Shown here one piece after another: positions 47,889-59,534 of a DNA stretch of 64,000 nucleotides. This DNA is from Glandiceps talaboti. Lineage: Eukaryota; Hemichordata; Enteropneusta; Spengelidae. The position numbers were made by a program, and so were the translations under genes. The notes beneath the pieces were generated by a model, which saw only the letters and a list, made by a program, of their open reading frames with translations, did not search any database and was not told where the DNA came from. The stretch is taken from the NCBI RefSeq assembly GCF_964340395.1, contig NC_135563.1:1841501-1905500 (forward strand), in the 5' to 3' direction. Positions within the stretch are counted from its first letter, which is position 1, and every line of letters starts with the position of its first letter.

Positions 47889-49973
47889 CAGGGCCGTAGC
47901 CTGACCAATATGCCGGGGGGGGGGGGGGCAGAACATTGTCTTGGTGCAATCTTACTTTAGAAAAGTGCTAATGTAAATAAATTTGCATTCAATTTACACA
48001 ATATATATTTTAGCATATGTAAGGTCAGAAAAAATAAAAAAAATGCTGGTCAACGGGTAACCTAACCCCATCACATTGGGTAAGTAGGTCGATTTCATTT
48101 TTTTTCACAATGTTTGACAAGGATAAAACAAACCATATATAATCATGAATGATAGCAAAATATTTCAGGTCGAGTTTAGATAGAAGTTATTCAGTCATCT
48201 TGATACTATCTCATGCAATTTGTCTGCATAGCTACAGTTAGGAAATGTACAAAATTTACGGTTAAACAAATGGTGTAGTTCCTCTCACCCTCTCTTCTCA
48301 AAAAATGTTAAGCCCCGCAAATTGAAACTCAAGCATTATTTTAGCCACCCCTTCTGTCACCTACACTACAGTGGAGATATAAATATCATATGGTACAATG
48401 ATGCATTGGAAGGAGACAACTGCAAAGGTGAAAAAATTGAAAATAAGACAGTGTAGGAGGCCATTTAGAAGCATAAAATGTCAAACCATAGACATAATAA
48501 AATACCAGAATTGAAACAATTATGCTATGCATTACATATTATTTGGAAGTGTATTTTGTTGTGGCAAAGCTTAAAGATATTTATATGCGGATGTGCACAT
48601 GGTAAATGACTTCTCCTGAAGTTTAATTTGGTTCAAAAAAATCCCGAATAAAGAGCAAAACATTTCAAGACTTTCAGACTTTTGATGGCCCAATGGTCGT
48701 AAACTTTTGTTCAATTCTTTTTAGTGCACATTGGATAATTAATCTCAATTCATGCTTGTATGCAACATCAGAGCCAAGTCAACTACTGTATAAGATATTA
48801 TATTATTTGGAATAGACTTAAATGTATATTGTTACATGTACTATTCAGAAAATATAAAGAAATATTCTTAATTTTGAAAAGAAAAATGCGAAGCCCGTAT
48901 GAGGATACATTGCCCATCACCAGAAAAAAATATATTGGTAGGTTGAACAGCTTTTAATTTTTTCTGGCCTAATGTCGTATCTTTCAAAGTAGTTGCCGAA
49001 AAGATGTCACATTCAAAATAAAAAAAGTGGATGGTGTTTTCTCAAATAATACAACAAACAAAATAATCATTTTCTTTACCCAACTCCCAAAACTTTTATG
49101 GCCTCGTTTATGTCGGAACCCAAGGTGAACTCAGTGAATTCTCCTTGTCATTATCATTATAATGGAAATTGAAGTTTGGATTTTGATGTCGAAGGTACAG
49201 CTCTGTTTACAAATTCAAGGCCATTCTTTCCATAACAAATTGTCGCTTCAAAATGAACTGCGGAATAATGCTAGTGTCAGTGTGCAATGAGATAATTATA
49301 TCAAACAACATTTTAACCAAAGACAACGTCGAACACAATTATTGAAAGAAATATCTTCAAATAGTGGATCTTAAACTTCGTACCTAGTTTATTAATAGTT
49401 TTTCAGGGCCATCAAATATTCCAAAAAGAGATCTGCCGTTTTATCAGTATGAAATGTTTTAATATAAGGAACAAGATGTAAATGAGATCGAGCGCATCTT
49501 CGGAGTCACTGCATGCAGCATAGCAGGCGACCTCACGGTGAACGACTTTTTCCGTCTTCTTTTTGAGTTTCACTCGCTGACATTATAATTGCGACTTGCT
49601 ATCTTCAAATGAAGGAGACTTTCAAGACTACTGTTACTCGCGGAAAATGCACAGTGCATGTGCGCACTTCTTTTGTACTTTCCCGCACAAAGAATTTTTA
49701 ATTTGCTGCAAAAAGTTACAATTTTAACTGGACATATTTTTATTCAAAGTTAAGCCAGTGTACAATAGCGATATAAGATACATATTAGCCAGGAGTCAGT
49801 GTACAGTCACTTTAGTGAACTATCCATTTAAATCGCGCATGCTAGGAATCGTCACGTAAATAACGATTTTAATAGCATCGCTATGTATTCAAAAAGTAGC
49901 TTTTTTTCTTTCTTTTTTTCCAAAATCTCAGGGGGGCAGCTGCCCCCCTTGCCCCCCGCAGGCTACGGTACTG
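47889..49973. mobile_element. hAT-like non-autonomous element (about 2.1 kb)
   Basis: The left end is CAGGGCCGTAGCCTG. The right end, inverted, is CAGTACCGTAGCCTG. Each is followed inward by a G-rich run. CAGNGNCGTAGCC-type ends are common in hAT transposons (family knowledge). No transposase ORF is visible between them. No clean 8-bp duplication is seen, so the outer boundaries are provisional. Confidence 0.5.
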
Positions 49974-50042
49974 CACTGCTGCCACCACTTCGGTCGTTTT
50001 AATGGCATTGGATGTTTCCCATTTCTACCATCATGGTTAATA

Positions 50043-50270
50043 TGTGTGGAGGTACTACATTAACTAATCCCTATTGGATCTAATTTAATTTGCAGAGATA
50101 TATCCCCGCAAAATACCAGCACGGGTGATCTACCAATATAGCCTGGATCGAGGGTAACAACCTTGCTCCAGGTACGTCTTAGCACACTGTTCCCCCTTCT
50201 CTCCTGTGAGGTCCACCTCTCTACTACCGTCACAACTAACAATTGACAGTGGTGGCAGCGGTGGGATGAC
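50043..50270 (+). mobile_element. Possible solo LTR with primer-site-like leader
   Basis: A ~200-bp segment starting TGTGTGGAGGTACTACATTA and ending ACTAACA is followed by GTGGTGGCAGCGGTGGGATG. That leader resembles the primer-binding region of several Ty3/Gypsy-type retrotransposons. No second LTR and no gag-pol were found, so this is a tentative relic. Confidence 0.3.
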
Positions 50271-50689
50271 AAAAATCATAAAACAATGCAAAGAATAGAT
50301 AATCGAAGATTGGTCATAGCAAAATGTGACCCTCCCCTAAATCAATTTCATAAAATACGACAATCCTCAACCGACATCTTCCCCCTCCCTTTTCCCCAGC
50401 CAAACCCCACAAGTATTACTGAAGAAAAAGAATACTATTTTGGCCTGTACGTCTTACCATGGAGGAATGGCTTGAAATTTTAGTGATAGAGATTTAAATG
50501 AAAGACAACAAAATCCCAAATATTTCCAAATATCTGAATTAATAAATGTTATTTCATAATTGTCACGTTTGTATTTTTGCAAGGCTAATTCTCATCTTTT
50601 ATTAAACATGCAGAGGTGAAGGTTTTACACGGTAATCTTTATCAACGAGTGCGGGCGCTGTTCGATGTATGTTGAACACGCATTCAAGA
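50271..50689. other. Gap, nothing recognised
   Basis: No gene or repeat boundary that I can support. Confidence 0.4.
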
Positions 50690-52475
50690 CATGTGCTCAT
50701 AACTTTATATACATGTACATGTACAATGTATTACCTACCACACTAGTTACATTACATATGTCATGTAAATACTTGGGTATTTCACAATCAATGGTGAATG
50801 TGCTTCACATACAATGTATTGCACTTTGGGGCTAAAGTGGAAAGTTCTGTAATGGTATATAGATACTTTATAAATTTAAAGAAGTTATTCTAAATTGTTC
50901 TACTCTTCAGTATGAAGGGATGAATATGCATTGTATGCTTTCTATTTCGGACACTACATGTTATAGACACTACAAATCGCCACATATCATATCATCAGAT
51001 TTTTAGTTTGTATTATACATAATACATGTAGTAGGTATTCTATACCTTATATTCTCGAACATACCAGTGAGTTTACTATATCTGTAACGGTAATGCCATA
51101 CTATACTAATGTTACGGACACTACCTGGCCCATTTTTACGTGTCATACAAAACTCATTACAACTTACATTAACTAAAGCTTTTCTGTGAAATATTATCTT
51201 ACATGTAAAGGCTATGAATAATTAAAATTGCCTTAATAGAGCCAAGACATATCTAGATCTGATAGGGAGAGACCTGCTATAGGACGACCTCACCCCAGAC
51301 GTGTAGACAACCAACAATCATCAGATCGTTCGTTTACTGTCATAATGGTATTAAACTTTTTCAAAACATTAATTTTAGGTGTACTGTCTTTTAGAGATAT
51401 GAAATTATTACCAGGATAGTCTAAAACTTGCTAAAATACTCTTATAGTAAGAAACTCACCTACTCTCCTCTACCAATGACACAACCATCAGATGTGCTGA
51501 CTTTACTATAATGATGCTTAACTTTTTTAAAGAACAGATGTCAACTCTATGTGTAAAGAATAGTTTAATTTCTGATACTTGATGGAGCTGTCTTGAAGTT
51601 ATTGCCTGAAAGTCAAAGCCTCTGATCCTAAAAGTTGGCTTGAAGAGTAAAACCATCCAGAGCCTCTAAGGGGAGACCCCTTGGACCCCCCACCCCCAAC
51701 AAGAGGTGGACATATCCTAGTCTAAAGTTCTTCCCCCCTACCTCATACTGTTAGGATGTTGAAAAACATTTCTTTTAATATTTACACGTTGGTGTTGTCT
51801 TTACTGGAAATTATTGTCTGAAAGAGTCTGAATAGCCAAAAAATTGTCTTTAAGAGTAAAAAATATCCAGGGCTTCTAGGGAGAAACCCCCAAGGACCCC
51901 CTCCCATGATGGGTATACATAATCTCAAGCTTTCCCTCTACCTTTTACTGTCAAGATGCATACTATTATCAAAACAAAAATGTCAACCCTATGTAATTGC
52001 TAATTACATGTTGGTGTTGTAAAGCTTGGAAATTTAATTATTGCCCAAAAGGGTCTGAATACCCTAAAAATTGACTTTTAGTGTCAAAAAAGCTCCAGAG
52101 CTTCTACTACTTCTAGGGGGATACCCCTTAGGATCCAATGAGAGGTCTACATATTCTCATCTCAAACTTTCCCTCTACCTTTTACAGTCAAGATGCTATT
52201 GTGTCAATATATTTACTCTGTGTAGTCACTACACTTAATGTGATGCACTTATAAAGTATTTAGTCAAGCAGTTCACTCTCAGTCATGATCAAATACCTGT
52301 CATATAAATATGATATCGTATATGGGGGGGGGTTCACTATGTTTTAGAATTAATTGATAGCCTGTTTTCGGTTTTACAGATGGGGGGGGGGGGTCAGGTA
52401 CTTTTCGTCAGCCTGATGAAAAAATACACCAACCCCCCGACCCCCTCGCCCAGCTGCAGAAAATCACTGGTCCCT
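50690..52475 (+). repeat. Diverged copy of the foldback-family body (copy 3)
   Basis: The anchors ATGTATTACCTACCACACTA, TTTCACAATCAATGG, CACTTTGGGGCTAAAGTGG, then AGGCTATGAATAA, and the tandem GCTTCTAGGGGGA/AGAGGT modules follow the order of 18010-19330. The minisatellite arms are absent. It ends with the GGGGGGGGTCAG and CACTGGTCCCTAAG modules, as copy 1 does before its right arm. Confidence 0.8.
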
Positions 52476-52537
52476 AAGTATAAGTGAACAAACAGACAGA
52501 CAGACAAACACATGCACAAACATGCCCAAATACATAC

Positions 52538-52540
<3 letters not shown>

Positions 52541-52568
<28 letters not shown>

Positions 52569-52648
52569 CATACATACATACATACATACATACATACATA
52601 CATACATACATACATACATACATACATACATACATACATACATACATA
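52541..52648. repeat. (CATA)n microsatellite
   Basis: About 27 CATA tetranucleotides. Long open frames on both strands are artefacts of the period. Confidence 0.97.
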
Positions 52649-52916
52649 AACAAACAAACTATGCCTAGGGAAATGAGATATTTTAAACTCATTGATAACC
52701 ATCTATAAACATGTATAAATGTATAAAAATGCCTGTATAATAATATTGAAATAATATTCTATGTTTCTATATATACTATCTATACAAACACCATTATGGA
52801 TAGTATATTATATGTCAATAGACCATATCCCGTAACGCGAGATCGCACGAGATCACGCGTGATGCTCCATAACTCCGTTGCTAGGCAGTCTTGCGAGACT
52901 CGCCACTACCGGAATA

Positions 52917-52925
52917 TGCGCGCGC

Positions 52926-52977
<52 letters not shown>

Positions 52978-53130
52978 ACGTGCGCGCATGTGTGTATGTG
53001 TCTGTGTGTGTGTGTGTACGTGTGTGTGTGTGTGTGTGTATGTGTGTATGTGTGTGTGTGTGTGTGTGTACGTGTGTGTGTGTGTATGTATGTATGTATG
53101 TATGTGTACGTGTGTGTGTGTATGTGTGTT
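52917..53130. repeat. (CG)n-(TG)n microsatellite
   Basis: A CGCGCGCG start is followed by long TG tracts broken by CA, TA and CG. Alternating purine-pyrimidine DNA of this kind can adopt the Z form. The cysteine/valine-rich open frames here are artefacts. Confidence 0.95.
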
Positions 53131-53865
53131 GTTATATCTTTAAAATGAAATGTACTATTCCCAACCCATTCCTAAATTCCAAATAGAGTAAAATCAAACC
53201 GTCAATGTCAGACCCTACACGCTATCAGTGCAGAATTATATCTAATGTATGATAACATACTGTCATGAAGTTGAATTTTGAAATAAACACGTGCTTTTAT
53301 AGAAGAAACTTTTGGTTTGAAACTTTGCCCTTAAATAGTGGCCATGCGCAAAGCATTAAACGTTGGCTTGTTAATGGCCCGTCCTATGATGGTTGACCCA
53401 GTTGAATCGTGTATTAAATGTAAGAGTGAATAACAACATGTTGCATTTGGTTGAAGACATTTCATGAAAACATTGAAGTGTAACCCACTGCCATGATGAA
53501 AGGTCCGCTCGTTTCTTTATTTGGTATTTTCGGGTATAGTGGAGGGGCTTGAAAGTTTCCTCTTTCTTATTTTTCTCAGAATACATCTGGCACGTTGAAT
53601 GCAAATATATGTCTGTATTCTAGTACATGTATTGTCATATGTGGTGTGTCACCGTCACCAAACTATAACAACGGTTTGCCTACGCTATTATTAAGACAAA
53701 GACTTGTGATTGTTATTCAAATTATACCCTTTCTTTTCACTTTCAACCCCTAAAGACAAGTAGAAAAGTGTGGCAAAGCCAATCAATAGAACGTCATGAT
53801 ATGAGAGTCCAACGTGTTGGTCGCTTTATTCAAGAACGGTCTTTTGTTTGAATGTCTTTCAAGAA

Positions 53866-53961
53866 GAATGGGGTGTTTATGTGATAGCCATACTGGCGGT
53901 TTACGGCCATTCAGAATGGGGTGTTTATGTGATAGCCACACTGGCGGTTTACGGCCATTCA
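53866..53961. repeat. 48-bp direct repeat, two copies
   Basis: GAATGGGGTGTTTATGTGAT...GGCCATTCA occurs twice in a row with one difference (CATACTGG versus CACACTGG). Confidence 0.9.
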
Positions 53962-54203
53962 GCACATGATGACGTCTATTGGTGTATAAATTGGCAGTGT
54001 TGCATAGATATGGACTTTCTTTGATGATTGCACAAGGATTTTTGGAATTGTGTACAGAATATTGACATCAAGTTACTATAACTAGAGTGGTTTTGTCGTG
54101 CATGTGCAATAAGTAGCAGTAAATATATTTGGAATTGAAAAAAATAAATCAAAACATCTTCTTTTTTCATATTCAAAGGTAAGCTACACAAACAACCTAG
54201 TAC

Positions 54204-54401
54204 CAGCACGATTTATTTTATTCATATGTAGTTCCGATATATCCATGCAGCACTGTTATATTATTCATATATAGTACCAATATATCCATGCAGCACTGTT
54301 ATTTTATTCATATATAGTATCGAAATATCCATGCAGCACGGTTATTTTATTCATATATAGTATCGAAATATCCATGCACCACAGTTAATTTATTCATATA
54401 T
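54204..54401. repeat. 43-bp minisatellite, about 4.6 copies
   Basis: Units contain TATTCATATATAGTATCGAA and ATATCCATGCAGCAC. Anchors at 54244, 54287, 54330 and 54373 give the 43-bp period. Confidence 0.9.
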
Positions 54402-54876
54402 AGCTTGATTGAATTTTATAGAACAGAGGGTTCACACAAACGTGAAAATTAATGACCGCTGTTGACATTATTTCTGAATGTATAATATTCATTTATTCAC
54501 AGAAATATAACACAGAATACAATATAATGATAAAATGCAGATTAATGAGAAGAGTTTGATTTAGGGTAAATGACTAGCGCTTTAGTAACTAATATTATAA
54601 TTGTAATCTCCGTTAGTACACATCTTTTGTGCAAACAAAATGTATAAACTCATAGCGTTTGAAGCTGTTCCAAAACATAAAGCCATGTACAATGCATCAT
54701 ATGTACTTATACGATAAAATATATTGAAATTTCCGACAACAGACAAAAAAAATATATACAGCAAATTCATTGCTCAGCAATATAAACACGTGCGCGCTAT
54801 TTCATTTACTTGTCAAAATAAGCCATCCATTCGTATACAATAGCTAGCCACGTGGTAATGTATGGATTTTTACTAC

Positions 54877-54880
<4 letters not shown>

Positions 54881-54951
<71 letters not shown>
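54881..54951. repeat. (CT)n microsatellite
   Basis: An uninterrupted run of about 35 CT dinucleotides, 1.1 kb upstream of the homeobox start codon. Confidence 0.97.
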
Positions 54952-54954
<3 letters not shown>

Positions 54955-55889
54955 TGCATCTTATTTTGTATATTATGATACATAGTCAAATACGTTGAAT
55001 TGTAAACATCCACTTTATATCGAAGGTGCAATCTCTGCTAAATCTAATATCAACATATAAGCTTATATGCCTAATTTCTTCATTTTTGATGAAATAATCG
55101 GTTAAAACACACCGAATTCGATCATTCATCTTATCATGGAACTATCATCATTTTTATCAATAATAGATCAATGGTCTTATATATACACCTTCCAACTCAC
55201 ACGTCTCACTCACAATCTAATTACAATAACGTTTCGTAAACAAACAAACAAACAAACAAACAAACAAAGAAGATGAAGTCTCCCATCACCAGCATTATTA
55301 TACCATAAAAAGACGATCTCGTTTCTGTCGTATTAATATATCCATGGTCGCATTACTAGCTACTCACGGTGAATAGATTTTGATTTGTGTCATTCATAAT
55401 CCGATTTGCTAACTTTGTATATTACTTGTTGATCTCATTGTGTTTTGTAACAACGCTAGCAAACAGTAACACCAATTCTAACAATAAAGATTTGAGAGTA
55501 TAGTCCACACTTATCGGATTATGAAAATTGAATGCATAAATAGTTATGAAAGAAAGAACTTTGTCATTAGGCCGTGTGTCTCTACAAAGATTAGGAAGTT
55601 CCTTTCCCGCAGCTGTTACCCCTAGTTTTCTTTATAAAAGTAAGAGATAAAATACACTTGAATATTTGAATACCTTGTGACTTGCAATCATAAATCATTG
55701 TGATTCGGGAAAAATAAGCTCGTCTTATTTAATTTTTTTTCGTAAAGAGTAAATTTGTTTATTTTATTCCCGACAACATTTCTCGTTTTTTGTACATCGT
55801 CGTCTCTCAATTGTATTGTGAAGTTTGGCATCAATAGACAATGTCGACAGCTGTCTCTCACATTATTCTCCGGTGATGCTTCATTAGCA

Positions 55890-55952
55890 ATGCAAATTAT
55901 TTTGAAACAAAAGAGTAGATAAAAAGCCCAATATTCATCGCTTCCGTCATAC
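55890..55952 (+). promoter_or_regulatory. Likely core promoter of the homeobox gene (octamer, TATA-like, initiator)
   Basis: ATGCAAAT (55890-55897) is an exact POU octamer. GATAAAAAG (55918-55926) differs from a TATA box by one base. TCATACT fits the initiator consensus with +1 at 55949, 29-30 bp after the TATA-like start. This predicts a 73-nt 5' leader. A TTTATAAAAG at about 55632 is a second possible TATA box. Confidence 0.5.
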
Positions 55953-56021
55953 TAGAAACTACCTTCGTAACAAGCACATCGATCTTGTCAGTTACTTGCA
56001 TTTTAATTGATTCTATCTACC

Positions 56022-58218
56022 ATGGTGATTAAGGGAGACAAGACACAGAAATCATCAAGTGACATCAGCAAGAGAGACCCAACCGACTCCAGCGACTACG
56101 AAGTGTCGGTCATTTTGTCACAGAGTAACCAGATGTCTGCGTCTACAAGATCATCTCTCAACACTGCAACGTATGCCTATGGACCTCAGCACGGGCAATA
56201 CTTTCAATATCCCCCACCTAGCTACGGCTCATCGCAGCAACAGTATTCGACCCTACAACCCGTAGGTGTGCAAGTCAGACACGAACACGCCGAACCAAAA
56301 CAAACGTCGTATATGGAAAATCATGAAGACTTCGAGTCAAGTAAATCTAACTCCCCAGCAAGTAAGTAAACCATGTCTACTAACAAACTATATTATCGAG
56401 CCCACTTTTATCAATAATCTGCAGATATCAGAGATATTAGAGAGAATTTCACACAACATTCCTATAGAGTTAAAACAAAGAAGAGTTATTTAAGGTGTTA
56501 TTTTACGATGCCATCTCTAGGAATCAACATATCTCTTAAACCTTATTCAACTCTTATTGGATAGTTCATTGAGATGGACTACCCCCATGTATAATCTATA
56601 ATGTTGTTAATATCTGTGCAGTCGACAGCTGTGTAATCTTTAGACTATAAGATACGTGCTGTTGTTCAACCCTATCAGGCTTCTTAAACCACAATGAGGG
56701 CTTGTTGATAGCGTGCCGCAAAAGTCCGTATCTTACAGACCCAGCAATCTACTACTAGTAATATAAAGTATGATATCTTGGCATTTTGTAAATCGGTAAT
56801 ACGATCAATACCACACTAAACATAAATATGTTGATTCTGTTATATACTGTTTGCATTAAATGGCAACTCTCTCTTACTTGGTATTTTTCTTGATTTTATA
56901 ATAATAAACTAGCCTAACTAGGTGTAGAAATGATAATCGAATGGTACACCATGACAACATATAAAACCTGTACGTCGTGTGATTTGATATAGCAACATGT
57001 GGTTAACTTGAGAGACTTTAAATTATACACGTATAGTTATTTCAATCAAAACTGGAATATTCCAGCAAAGTGTTCCCGTGTTCGTTGTTTATTCTACAAT
57101 TAAAAATAACCATGATTTTCTTATTTATGCAGCATCTGAGGCAGGTTCAGATAGCAGTGCTGAGGTGCACGTAAAGAGAAAGAAGGCACGGACAGCATTC
57201 ACTCAACATCAGGTCGTTGAACTCGAAAAGAAGTTCCACCTCCAGAAATATCTATCAGCTGCCGAACGGATGGAATTTGCTGCAAATCTAGGAATGACAG
57301 ACACACAGGTGGGCAGTTTGACTTACCATTACCATGGTTTTAGTAGTAGTACAATTGTTGGCAACATCATGCGGGGGGAGGGGGTAGATGTAGGAAATTC
57401 CTACATGAGCAACAGACAAGCCATAATTTTGTTTACTAGTAATTACACACTTCCCATTATGAGTGGGGTGATATATTTCAAGCGACGGACAATAAGGAGT
57501 CGATATATTATGCGGGTACGGGTGTATTGTCTCCTCTCCACTGTCTATGTTCTAATGTTACCCACAGACGCTATTATAGTAGGGTTTCTATTGTTATATT
57601 GGCGATGACGTAGACCATTACATGATAGATTAAAGTGACTCAACGTTTTAAGAATTTGATTTAGAACTTGATAACAAATCTTTCAGAGAACAATTGTCAT
57701 GCTGATCATGTGTGTAGTATTGTTCTTGTCCAGTGAATTTCGATAAACATCTTTTGACCACCACCCCCCCCCAAAAAAAAAAAAACAATTGAAGTGTTGT
57801 CTTATTTTGTTGTGTAATCTGTTTTACTTAACAGGTGAAAACTTGGTTTCAGAACAGACGAATGAAGTGGAAACGTGAGCGCAAAGACGAGCCTGAGACT
57901 GCAGGTGTTCCAGGGGTATACCCGAGTCCATACGGCAATTCACAAATTACATATTCAAATCCATCATATCCACCACAGTCCATGATGTCATCGCAACCAC
58001 AACCAATGACAACAGTTAGACTGCCACCAAGCTCATCTCTTTTGCAAGCACCCTACAGAGTTCCGCCACCGCCACCTTACCCTACGATGTCTCCAGTTGC
58101 AGTGACGTACGCACCTAGTACCATGACATCATACCCTGCGTCATACACCGGTCTAACGTCATCCCCTTTAAGGCAATTGCAGAAAGGGCCTCACGACATG
58201 ACTCACGTTATGTACTGA
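56022..58218 (+). CDS. NK-like (BarH-closest) homeobox transcription factor, 3 exons
   Basis: A nuclear DNA-binding regulator of 299 residues. The exons are 56022-56361, 57133-57308 and 57835-58218, joined at GTAAGT/TATGCAG (phase 1) and GTGGGC/TTAACAG (phase 0). The start ATG has a strong context (CTACCATGG). The homeodomain spans residues ~129-188 and begins KRKKARTAFTQHQ. Helix 3 reads QVKTWFQNRRMKWKR, with Gln50, Asn51, Arg53 and the Thr47 shared by Bar, Tlx, Bsx and Vent classes. The second intron splits it between positions 44 and 45. By eye BarH domains fit best, but position 49 is Phe where BarH and Barx have Tyr. Residues 26-32 (YEVSVIL) resemble a weak eh1/Groucho motif. The C-terminus is rich in Pro, Ser and Tyr. 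Class ANTP/NKL is firm; the exact family is not. Confidence 0.93.
56641..56740. mobile_element. MITE relative in homeobox intron 1
   Basis: It starts TAGACTATAAGATACGTGCT and ends in the inverse of GTCTGTAAGATACGG. These ends, and an interior with CCCTATCAGG and AATGAGGGC, mark it as the family of 20297-20393. The flanking duplication is no longer clear, so it is the older of the two. Confidence 0.6.
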
Positions 58219-58490
58219 ATACTAAATTTGCTAATTAATTCACAATTCTTGCAATTATAGGTAGCTAGTTTCGTGAACATTTCGTCTTAAACTATTTATA
58301 TCGAGACATACCTGAGAGTTTCTTAAAGACAGACGTTGCAATCTTAGTTTTGCCTATATAGTATATGTCAGGCATAATATTTAAGTATCGTCCACTCTTA
58401 GCCAATTTCCAGTTTTTAAAACGATGTTGTCGTAGAAAAGTACTGTTGTATATATATTTTTTTGTAAATTTACATTTTCACGTTGTTTTA

Positions 58491-58496
58491 AATAAA
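58491..58496 (+). other. Polyadenylation signal of the homeobox gene
   Basis: AATAAA, 273 bp after the stop codon and the first canonical signal in a 3' region with no other feature. It precedes the 52-bp minisatellite. Confidence 0.6.
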
Positions 58497-58549
58497 TATT
58501 GAACTAATTTAAGTTAAACTTTGTTGTCTATAAATATATTGTGGTAAAG

Positions 58550-58757
58550 TGGTGTCTCTATTTATAAACAAATTTGAATACGTGGTGTGTGTATATCGGC
58601 GTGGTGTCTCTATCTATAAACACATATGAATACGTGGTGTGTGTATATCGGCATGGTGTCTCTATCTATAAACAAATTTGAATACGTGGTGTGTGTATAT
58701 CGGCATGGTGTCTCTATCTATAAACAAATTTGAATACGTGGTGTGTGTATATCGGCA
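58550..58757. repeat. 52-bp minisatellite, four copies
   Basis: The unit is TGGTGTCTCTATCTATAAAC, then AAATTTGAATACGTGGTGTG, then TGTATATCGGCA. A decayed fifth copy follows to about 58800. It sits just past the homeobox polyadenylation signal. Confidence 0.95.
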
Positions 58758-58800
58758 TGGTTAAATGAAATGTGTCTCTATTTATAAACAAATGCCATGC

Positions 58801-59388
58801 TATGATAATATTGGAATCGGATAAAGTGGTGTATAATCTATAAAGATAACTGTAAAGTTCCTTTGTTGGGTAATAAATTCTATGATATAAAGCTTGTGGT
58901 TACTTCAGCTTCACAATGCGTAATTCTAGATCTGTAATAGAAAACGAAATTCAACGCCAGTTATTTGTCTACCTTCACGTGTGTGTCTTTTTTTGTCTTT
59001 TTTTTTGAAATTATGGTTTTGTCACAGTGATGCATAGTAATATGTTTATCAATTTGTTCACTCAAACAAGAATTTCAATCTGGCAAACGTCGGACTGGTA
59101 TTACGGAGTATTACAATTAAGTCAAATCGTCATATGAATTCTGCAATTTACAGTCAATTTGGGTAATTAATTAACAAATATACGACATTGTATTTTAAAC
59201 ATTGAACGAAAACACGGAATCCCAGTTTGTTTAATATGCTATCAAGAAATGAGACTCCATTAATTAGAAACTGTTACTGACAATTTGATTGGCTTTAGGC
59301 AATTGGAAGAAAGGTTGTTATGTTTTCGATTTTATTTCTCAGAGGCAAACCATGATAATTATATATGCTATGTTTTCATTTATAATTT
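58801..59388. other. Gap, nothing recognised
   Basis: AT-rich DNA with no open frame or RNA gene that I can support. Confidence 0.45.
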
Positions 59389-59534
59389 ATCGTGGTGGGT
59401 CTTATCGTGGTGGGTCTTATCACATTGACACTGTTACATTACTACACTGTTACACTACTACACTGTTACACTACTACATTGTTACACTACTACACTGTTA
59501 CACTACTACACTGTTACACTGCTACACTGTTACC
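59389..59534. repeat. 15-bp pair and 16-bp minisatellite
   Basis: ATCGTGGTGGGTCTT occurs twice (59389-59418). CACTGTTACACTACTA-type 16-bp units then run from 59428 to 59534. The open frame across it is an artefact. Confidence 0.9.

Larger units (their letters stand above)
53131..55889. other. Upstream region of the homeobox gene, AT-rich
   Basis: It contains a 48-bp tandem pair (53866-53961; GAATGGGGTGTTTATGTGAT...), a 43-bp repeat present 4.6 times (54204-54401; TTATTCATATATAGTATCGA...), (CT)n at 54881-54951 and (CAAA)n at 55238-55268. No gene. Regulatory DNA of the homeobox gene may lie here, but I cannot delimit it. Confidence 0.5.

Noticed and set aside
52474-53186. Cysteine/valine/tyrosine- and histidine/threonine-rich open frames
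   Set aside because: Pure translation of (CATA)n and (TG)n microsatellites.
57309-57608. Continuation of the homeobox exon 2 frame to 57608
   Set aside because: The homeodomain breaks off after TDTQ at a GTGGGC donor and resumes exactly at 57835 with VKTWFQNRR, so the extension is intron read-through.
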